DNA of 58,346 nucleotides, taken from positions 1 through 58,346 of the forward strand of contig JAGFXP010000008.1 in the NCBI GenBank assembly GCA_017861315.1, given 5' to 3'. The translations under genes were made by a program, and so were the position numbers. Positions 52,653-58,346 of this stretch are shown here, one piece after another (the first letter of the stretch is position 1; every line of letters begins with the position of its first letter). This DNA is from Bacillota bacterium. GTDB lineage: Bacteria > Bacillota > Clostridia > Clostridiales > Clostridiaceae. The notes beneath the pieces are model-generated. The model searched no databases. It was not told the origin of the DNA and worked only from the letters and a program-made list of their open reading frames with translations.

Positions 52653-55019
52653 CTATTCCACTCCCCTTTTGTAATGCCCGCGGGTATAGTTCTCGAAACT
52701 GCCCTCGAACCTGCCTTCTGCGAAGCTTTCAAGTATGTTTTTGGTTTCCCCGTAGCTCTCGTCTATGAAGTCGAGCCTGAAATGCTTAGCTCCAATCCTC
52801 CCCAGGTCCTCAAGGTTAGGTATTAGGTTTATAGGTACGCTGTTGTAGATGTGGCTTCTGCAATACCTGTCGGTTTCCACATTGAAATCCACACCCTTCC
52901 TGTCCTTGAGGGTGTAGCCGCTCCTGAGGCAGGGCCTGCTGCAGGCTGAATCCTTTGACTTGTTGCCGAACAGGCTCCCTGTCATGCAGTATTCGCTCAC
53001 CATCAGCTCAGTCTTCCCGTAGACCAGGACCTGTGCTCTGCGCTTTCTGATCATGTCCTTTATCTCGCCCCTGTTGAGCTCGACGCTGAGGCATGACAGA
53101 TCGAGACGGCTGTTGTAGAAATCCAGCGCCTCCCTGTTGAATATGTTCAGCTTGTAGTCACCTATGAGGCTCGTCTTGCCCCGGTACCTGTTCATGATGC
53201 CAAGGTTGCCTGTCAGAAGGCCCTCGACCTTTGCCAGGTTTGCATCGATGAAGCTGCAGACAGCTTCAAATTCTTCCTTAATTATATTAGGTATCCTGAG
53301 GTAGATCTCCGTGCATTCGCCCCTGAGATTGATCGCCTCATCAATATCCAGATCCGATTTCATATTGAATAAGTCGACGGCAATATCTGAAATCCCGAGC
53401 TCCGTCGCCGCCCTGAACTGATTCATCGTGCTGACCACTGCCATGGTTCTTCCCGGGAGCGAATACGCCCGGTCACCGGAAGAAGCCCATGCCGTCTCCA
53501 CGGTCGGCTTCGCTGTCCTCATGTCCGATACGTTCTCAAGCATATCGATCTGGGACAGTATGTCCCTCCTGATCTCGTTTATTGATGATACGGGAATAAA
53601 GCCGTCCTCGAAGCTCACGACACTGACAATGAAGTTGAACGGGGTGTTCTGTGTCTTTGTCATGTTTTCAATGAATTTTTCCTGGGCAAGAGGCTTCTTT
53701 AGGGCTTCCTGCACCAGAGGACCCTGGATTTCACGCCTTGTTCCTTTGTATGTGAACGCCACCTCGACAGGCTTTGAAACCCTGAATGCCACCTCTACAG
53801 GCACATCTATCTTCCTGAGATAAGGCTGCGAGCACACCTCCTCAAGCTCCTCCAGAAGGCTGCTGTCCGAGGTCTTGTAAAGGACATCCCCCTTCCTGTA
53901 TCTCTGGGGGAATATCTTAACGAGGTCGCCCTTGTCAGCCTGCTGAACCTCTTGGCCGTCCATTATGATTTTCGATACGGAGAAGCCCTCTTCTCCAAAG
54001 CTTAAGCCGTCCTTCACGCTGAGACCTCTCATCAGCCTCACCTGCAGGGCTGCATCGGCTCTGCCAAGCTCCAGACCTGTGTTCTTTGGATTCGAATAGG
54101 CCATCATGTCGCGCCCGACGTTTCCGAACATATACGCCTTGGAGGCGCCGCCCCTGTTGAAAAGCTGGAGAACCCTCTCCTGTTCCTTTTCCAGTCCGAA
54201 GTCCGCGTTGCCTTTGTAGAGGCTGTCCAGGGCTTTCCTGTAGGCTCCCACAACTCCCGCCACGTATTCGGGCCTTTTCATGCGCCCTTCGATCTTCAGA
54301 GACGCCACACCGGTGTCGTATATTTCCCTAAGCACGTCGAGCGTGCATATGTCCTTGGGGCTTAGCAGATAGCCCTGCCTCTCATCTCCGCTGGAATCCT
54401 CAGTAAGAGTATAGGGGAGCCTGCAGGTCTGCGCGCATCGCCCGCGGTTTCCGCTCCTTCCGCCTATCATGCTGCTCATAAGGCACTGCCCCGAGTAGCA
54501 GATGCAGAGGGCACCGTGTATGAACATTTCCGTCTCAAGCCCATGAGAAGCAAGCGACTGCGAAACCTCCTTTATTTCCTTTAAGGAGAGTTCCCTGGAA
54601 AGGACTATCCTTTTGAATCCCAGGTCCTTGAGGAAAAGCGCCCCTTCGGCGTTGTGAACGGTCATCTGGGTGGATGCGTGAAGCTCGAAATCACCAAGCT
54701 CCTCTTTCAGCCGTTTCGCCAATCCCGTATCCTGGATTATCAGGGCGTCGACCCCGATCCCGTGGAGGAACTTTGCATAGTCAACAGCCTCCCCTATCTC
54801 CGAATCCTTCAGAAGTGTATTTATGGTGACATGCACCTTAACGCCGTAAATATGGCAGTACCTTACCGCCTCGGCCATTTTTTCATTGTCAAAATTTGAC
54901 GCATATGCTCTGGCTGAAAACTTGTTTCCACCCATGTATACTGCATCAGCACCGCTCTGGACTGCTGCCTGAAGGCTTTCCATGCTCCCTGCCGGCGCAA
55001 GCAATTCAATCTTTCTCAT
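52653..55019 (-). CDS. U32 family peptidase-like protein with DUF3656-type C-terminus
   Basis: A 788-residue U32 protein. It opens MRKIELLAPAGSMESLQAAV and has the TIM-barrel marks GADAVYMGG, GVKVHVTINTLL, and the U32 signature EMFIHGALCICYSGQC with MIGGRSGNRGRCAQTCR, which supplies cysteines for a metal or iron-sulfur site. The large middle region is DUF3656-like. Relatives take part in tRNA hydroxylation (TrhP) or in 23S rRNA hydroxylation (RlhA). ATG 55019 follows GGGGAG; the 16-codon extension upstream lacks a site. Confidence 0.88.
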   Translation of the reverse strand: MRKIELLAPAGSMESLQAAVQSGADAVYMGGNKFSARAYASNFDNEKMAEAVRYCHIYGVKVHVTINTLLKDSEIGEAVDYAKFLHGIGVDALIIQDTGLAKRLKEELGDFELHASTQMTVHNAEGALFLKDLGFKRIVLSRELSLKEIKEVSQSLASHGLETEMFIHGALCICYSGQCLMSSMIGGRSGNRGRCAQTCRLPYTLTEDSSGDERQGYLLSPKDICTLDVLREIYDTGVASLKIEGRMKRPEYVAGVVGAYRKALDSLYKGNADFGLEKEQERVLQLFNRGGASKAYMFGNVGRDMMAYSNPKNTGLELGRADAALQVRLMRGLSVKDGLSFGEEGFSVSKIIMDGQEVQQADKGDLVKIFPQRYRKGDVLYKTSDSSLLEELEEVCSQPYLRKIDVPVEVAFRVSKPVEVAFTYKGTRREIQGPLVQEALKKPLAQEKFIENMTKTQNTPFNFIVSVVSFEDGFIPVSSINEIRRDILSQIDMLENVSDMRTAKPTVETAWASSGDRAYSLPGRTMAVVSTMNQFRAATELGISDIAVDLFNMKSDLDIDEAINLRGECTEIYLRIPNIIKEEFEAVCSFIDANLAKVEGLLTGNLGIMNRYRGKTSLIGDYKLNIFNREALDFYNSRLDLSCLSVELNRGEIKDMIRKRRAQVLVYGKTELMVSEYCMTGSLFGNKSKDSACSRPCLRSGYTLKDRKGVDFNVETDRYCRSHIYNSVPINLIPNLEDLGRIGAKHFRLDFIDESYGETKNILESFAEGRFEGSFENYTRGHYKRGVE

Positions 55020-55106
55020 ATCATTTCTCCCCTGCTCCAGTGTGAGCATTAGTTTTCTACAGTACATTATACCTTATCCAAATCTAATATCCAATGTAAG
55101 GCGAAA

Positions 55107-55142
55107 AAAATTCCCGGCCCTTTTGAGGGTCAGGAATTTTAT
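55107..55142 (-). terminator. Terminator after zapA
   Basis: Arms AAATTCC...CCC and GGG...GGAATTT around TCAAAA, with mismatches in the middle, followed on the minus strand by T7. It lies just past the zapA stop. Confidence 0.75.
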
Positions 55143-55147
55143 TTCTT

Positions 55148-55714
55148 TTACTTTTCAGGAATGTTCTTGGCCTTCTTCTCCTTGGCAACATTGATCTGGC
55201 TCTCCATGAGCTTGTTCTGCAGGTCAAGCACCTTGTACTTCGTTGTCTGAAGATTGAATCTTACCTCTTTGTTTTCAGCCTTAAGCTGATTGTTCTTCTC
55301 GACATACTTCTGTGCCGTCTCCTCCATAAGCGCCAGTTCACCCTTGATCTTTTCAAGTTCTGCCTCTGTCCTGCTGAGCAGTCCGGAATCTATGCTGTTC
55401 TCAAGCTTCTGCATGAGCTCGGAATTGGATTGCTCCATATAGGAAAGCTGGCTTTTAAGCTCCTCCACCTCATTCTCATACATCCTGTTTCGCTTTTTAA
55501 GCTCGCTGCATTCCTCAAGCGCTTTGAAGAGTTCGTCTGCGATGTTCACTGCTGACAGCACCGCTGCAGAAGATGCGCTGAGAAGCTGGTTCTTTGAAGT
55601 AATATCCTTCATTTTCTTGTCAGCGTACTGTGAAACCTTCAGCAGATATTCTTCGTTCTCTTCGCCTTTGAGATTGTAAACCACACCGTTTATTTTAACA
55701 GAAACAACGTTCAT
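55148..55714 (-). CDS. zapA: ZapA-like cell-division protein with long coiled coil
   Basis: A 188-residue protein. The N-terminal ZapA domain has MNVVSVKINGVVYNLKG and YLLKVSQYADKKMKDI. It is followed by a long coiled coil (about 75-180). ZapA bundles FtsZ; the Gram-positive form with a long coiled coil is usual in Clostridia. ATG 55714 is chosen after GAGAGGTGATGTC, 8 codons inside the open frame. Confidence 0.92.
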   Translation of the reverse strand: MNVVSVKINGVVYNLKGEENEEYLLKVSQYADKKMKDITSKNQLLSASSAAVLSAVNIADELFKALEECSELKKRNRMYENEVEELKSQLSYMEQSNSELMQKLENSIDSGLLSRTEAELEKIKGELALMEETAQKYVEKNNQLKAENKEVRFNLQTTKYKVLDLQNKLMESQINVAKEKKAKNIPEK

Positions 55715-55815
55715 GACATCACCTCTCAGAAAATTCATAATCTTATTTTACCATACATTTGAAACTTATAAAACATGAATTTGCTGCATGTGCCGGGAAA
55801 ACATCCAGAATATTC

Positions 55816-58194
55816 CTATCTGAGCTCAGCTCCGAGGGATGTTTCAAGGTTCTTGACGATATTATCGTGCACTTCTGAAACCTCGGCATCGGTAAGTGTC
55901 TTGTAGTCGAGCCTGTATGCTATGGAATATGCCACGCTCTTTTTTCCTGCCGGTATCTGCTTCCCTTTGTATACGTCGAACAGCTTTACGCTTTCAACAA
56001 GGCCCCCGCCGTTAGCTGTGATTATGTCCTCTATCTCCTTGACCATCACGCTGTCGTCCACAAGCATAGCAAGGTCTCTCAGGACTGCAGGGAATTTTGG
56101 AAGCGGCCTGTACTCCCTTCCCAGGTCTGCATACTTGTAAAGCACGTCCAAATTCAGTTCGGCTACGTAGCATCTCTCCGCTACGCCGTAGTTGTCGATT
56201 ACTCCCGGATGCATTTCGCCCAGGACGCCTGCATGCCTTCCATTTACGAGAAGCGCAGCCGTTTTTCCCGGATGGAAGCTTGCATTTTTGCTTTCCCTTC
56301 GGAATTCGTACTTTTTGATACCCAACGCTTCCATCAGGTTCTCAACCACTCCTTTGATGTGGTAGAAGTCGGCTCCGCCGTACATCCCTACTGCGGCTAT
56401 GTTCCTCTCGTCCGGAAGCTGGTTGACATCCTCTCCAGGGATATAAACCTTTCCGATTTCGAAGAGCCTTGCGATTTCATTGCTTCTTGAATAGTTTCTT
56501 GCAAGAGCCTCCATAGTCGAAGGCAGCGAGGTTGTCCTCATTATGCTGTAGTCTTCACCCAGAGGATTCCTTATCAGAACGGCTTTTCTCATAGCATCGT
56601 CTTCAGGAACAAGTATCCTGTCAAAACATTTAGGGCTGACAAATGTATAGCTTATGGACTGGTTAAGCCCGCTGCATATCATCGCCTCAACTGTCTTGTC
56701 GTTGAGCTTCTGTTTCATGGTCTTTCCGCCTCTTGCGTTGACGCTCTCGATGATCGTCATAGGAATGTTCTCGTATCCGAATATTCTTGCCACTTCCTCA
56801 GCTATGTCTTCCCTGATGGACACGTCCACCCTGAAGGTAGGGACGGTTATTGCCAGATCGTCACCCGATATTTCAACAGCCATATCAAGCTTTTCCAGGT
56901 AGCCCTTCATAGCTTCCTTATCTATGTCTGTTCCGAGGAATGCATTTACCCATTTCGAATCGACCGTCATGACCTTCGGAACCACCTTCTCAGGGTACAC
57001 GTCTATGGTTCCTTCCATGACCTGCCCTGCTCCCAGCTCTATCACCAGCTGGCACGCCCTGTCAATTGCCTGCTGCGTCATGTTTGGATCCAGGCCTTTT
57101 TCAAAGCGGGTTGAGGCTTCTGTCCTCAATCCAAGCTTTGCCGTGGAAACTCTTATATTTATAGGCTCAAAATTCGCTGCCTCGAAGATAACTCCCGTTG
57201 TGTCTTCCTTTATTTCCGAGTTAAGGCCGCCCATTATTCCTGCAAGTCCGATTGCTGTCTCGCCGTCTTTGATGGTAAGCATGTTCTCGTCGAGGTCCCT
57301 CTCGGTTCCGTCCAGGGTTGTGAATTTCTCTCCTGCTTTTGCCCTCTCGACCACTATCCTGTTGGTAGAAATCTCCCTGAAATCATAGGCATGCATCGGC
57401 TGGCCGAATTCAAGCATTACATAGTTGGTAATGTCGACTATGTTGCTTATAGGCCTGACTCCCGCTTCAGCCAGTTTGTCCTGCATCCATTTAGGCGAAG
57501 GGCCGATCTTTACATTCTTGACGCCCCTTGCGATGAACCTGCTGCAGAGAACGCTGTCCCTTACCTCCACCTTCAGAAAGTCGTTGATGTTTTCGCTGCT
57601 GTTCGGAGTGTAGCTCACGTCCGGCATCCTGTAGGTTGTGCCTATCGTTGCCGCGGTCTCCCTCGCCATCCCGATCATGCTCATGCAGTCGGGCCTGTTG
57701 GATGTCAGCTCGAAGTCTATGATCTCGCTGTCGAGCCCCAGGACCTCCTTTATGTCCTTGCCTAAAGGCGTTTCCTCGGGCAGGATCATGAGCCCGTGCA
57801 CGTGCTCCTCTGCAAGCCCGAGCTCCTCCTCCGAGCAGAACATCCCGTTTGAAACGAGTCCCCTCATCTTAGTCTTCTTGATCTTCACTCCTCCGAAAAG
57901 GGTTGAGTTGTGGAGCGCCACAGGGATTATATCGTGGAGCTTCATGTTCGTCGCAGCCGTTATTATCTGTATAGGCTCCCCGGCTCCGATGTCAACCTGG
58001 CAGACGAAAAGCTTGTCGGCGTCGGGGTGCTTCTCCAGCTGCACGATCTTTCCAGTAACAACGTTGCTTATGTCGGCTCCCTTTGCGATTATCTCTTCCG
58101 CCATGGAACCTGTCATCGTGAGCCTGTCCCCTAATTCTTTCGTGCTTATATTTATATCAACGTAATCTCTCAGCCAATTCATTGGAACTTTCAT
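55816..58194 (-). CDS. pheT: Phenylalanine-tRNA ligase beta subunit
   Basis: A 792-residue subunit of the alpha2-beta2 enzyme. It has the N-terminal tRNA-binding domain ([24 protein letters not shown]), the B3/B4 editing region with [14 protein letters not shown]5 domain, core, and a C-terminal anticodon-binding FDX-ACB domain ending [13 protein letters not shown]. It lies 43 bases downstream of pheS, and starts after GAGGAGGAAGACAC. Confidence 0.97.
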   Translation of the reverse strand: MKVPMNWLRDYVDINISTKELGDRLTMTGSMAEEIIAKGADISNVVTGKIVQLEKHPDADKLFVCQVDIGAGEPIQIITAATNMKLHDIIPVALHNSTLFGGVKIKKTKMRGLVSNGMFCSEEELGLAEEHVHGLMILPEETPLGKDIKEVLGLDSEIIDFELTSNRPDCMSMIGMARETAATIGTTYRMPDVSYTPNSSENINDFLKVEVRDSVLCSRFIARGVKNVKIGPSPKWMQDKLAEAGVRPISNIVDITNYVMLEFGQPMHAYDFREISTNRIVVERAKAGEKFTTLDGTERDLDENMLTIKDGETAIGLAGIMGGLNSEIKEDTTGVIFEAANFEPINIRVSTAKLGLRTEASTRFEKGLDPNMTQQAIDRACQLVIELGAGQVMEGTIDVYPEKVVPKVMTVDSKWVNAFLGTDIDKEAMKGYLEKLDMAVEISGDDLAITVPTFRVDVSIREDIAEEVARIFGYENIPMTIIESVNARGGKTMKQKLNDKTVEAMICSGLNQSISYTFVSPKCFDRILVPEDDAMRKAVLIRNPLGEDYSIMRTTSLPSTMEALARNYSRSNEIARLFEIGKVYIPGEDVNQLPDERNIAAVGMYGGADFYHIKGVVENLMEALGIKKYEFRRESKNASFHPGKTAALLVNGRHAGVLGEMHPGVIDNYGVAERCYVAELNLDVLYKYADLGREYRPLPKFPAVLRDLAMLVDDSVMVKEIEDIITANGGGLVESVKLFDVYKGKQIPAGKKSVAYSIAYRLDYKTLTDAEVSEVHDNIVKNLETSLGAELR

Positions 58195-58237
58195 GTGTCT
58201 TCCTCCTCATTTTTAAGTTAGCTTCTTTTTTGTTCTG

Positions 58238-58346
58238 TTAGAACTGGTCCAGGAATCTCATGTCGCTTTCGTACAGGTTCCTGATGTCGTCGATGCCGTA
58301 GGACATCATTACGGTCCTGTCGACTCCGATTCCGAATGCGAAGCCG
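58238..58346 (-). CDS. pheS: Phenylalanine-tRNA ligase alpha subunit, C-terminal part
   Basis: The last 36 codons of pheS run off the window edge. They encode [19 protein letters not shown] and end [11 protein letters not shown], the motif 3 region and C-terminus of PheS. It is followed directly by pheT. Confidence 0.95.
   Translation of the reverse strand, partial: GFAFGIGVDRTVMMSYGIDDIRNLYESDMRFLDQF

Noticed and set aside
1..58346. tRNA, rRNA or CRISPR array
   Set aside because: No cloverleaf, rRNA segment or regularly spaced repeat was found on reading through the intergenic parts; no tRNA-finding program was run.

Overview
The window reads as a chromosomal stretch of an anaerobic, amino-acid-fermenting member of the Clostridia (Bacillota), of moderate GC. 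The supporting signs are the SCIFF ranthipeptide gene with its radical-SAM maturase upstream of secDF, strong AGGAGG-type ribosome sites, a 592-residue HflX, a MutS2/U32/ZapA/PheT block, a PdaA-type deacetylase and a SigF/SigG-like sigma factor (both hinting at sporulation), and a relic glycyl-radical enzyme. I cannot fix the genus from sequence alone.

Layout. 1-9.7 kb (minus): ruvA-ruvB-queA-tgt-yajC, then scfA-scfB-secD-secF from a promoter of its own, then a RecJ-like protein that has lost catalytic residues, then apt. 9.7-12.7 kb (plus): a two-gene operon with a structured leader, an acetolactate-synthase-like TPP enzyme and a 4-hydroxybutyrate dehydrogenase; I suggest they may turn 2-oxoglutarate into 4-hydroxybutyrate. 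12.7-14.2 kb (minus): a four-gene operon (DUF2164, HAD phosphatase, small membrane protein, DUF1599). 14.2-15 kb: a possible peptide-encoding small transcript and a frameshifted DUF2493 gene. 15-19.2 kb (minus): an aminotransferase and pabA-pabB-pabC. 19.2-19.8 kb: the remains of a glycyl-radical enzyme. 19.8-27.5 kb (minus): yebC, IMPACT/YigZ, a HEAT protein, a MocR regulator, a nucleotidyltransferase, then hflX-mtaD. 27.7-34.8 kb: PBP1A, an orphan sigma factor preceded by a coupled 21-codon ORF, spermidine synthase, a CamA-like orphan adenine methyltransferase, and pdaA. 34.8-39.2 kb (minus): histidine degradation (hutH-ftcD-hutI-fchA, no urocanase gene). 39.3-45.8 kb: an SMR-type half-transporter pair facing a five-gene surface-polysaccharide operon. 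45.9-48.6 kb (minus): thiC under a TPP riboswitch and an FMN enzyme with an added Cys cluster. 48.7-49.8 kb: an IS1595-like element with recognisable ends but a transposase that has lost its catalytic residues. 49.8-58.3 kb (minus): DUF523, mutS2, U32 peptidase, zapA, pheT and the 3' end of pheS.

How the parts may fit. The hut genes deliver glutamate and one-carbon units, and the 4-hydroxybutyrate pair would be a natural sink for glutamate-derived 2-oxoglutarate. The methyltransferase beside pdaA, with the sigma factor, matches the known link between CamA and sporulation in Clostridioides difficile. The most notable items are the TPP-enzyme/4-hydroxybutyrate operon and its leader, HflX carrying a JAMM motif, the CamA-like methyltransferase, and three decayed or repurposed enzymes (RecJ-like, transposase, glycyl-radical enzyme). 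No tRNA, rRNA or CRISPR array was seen.
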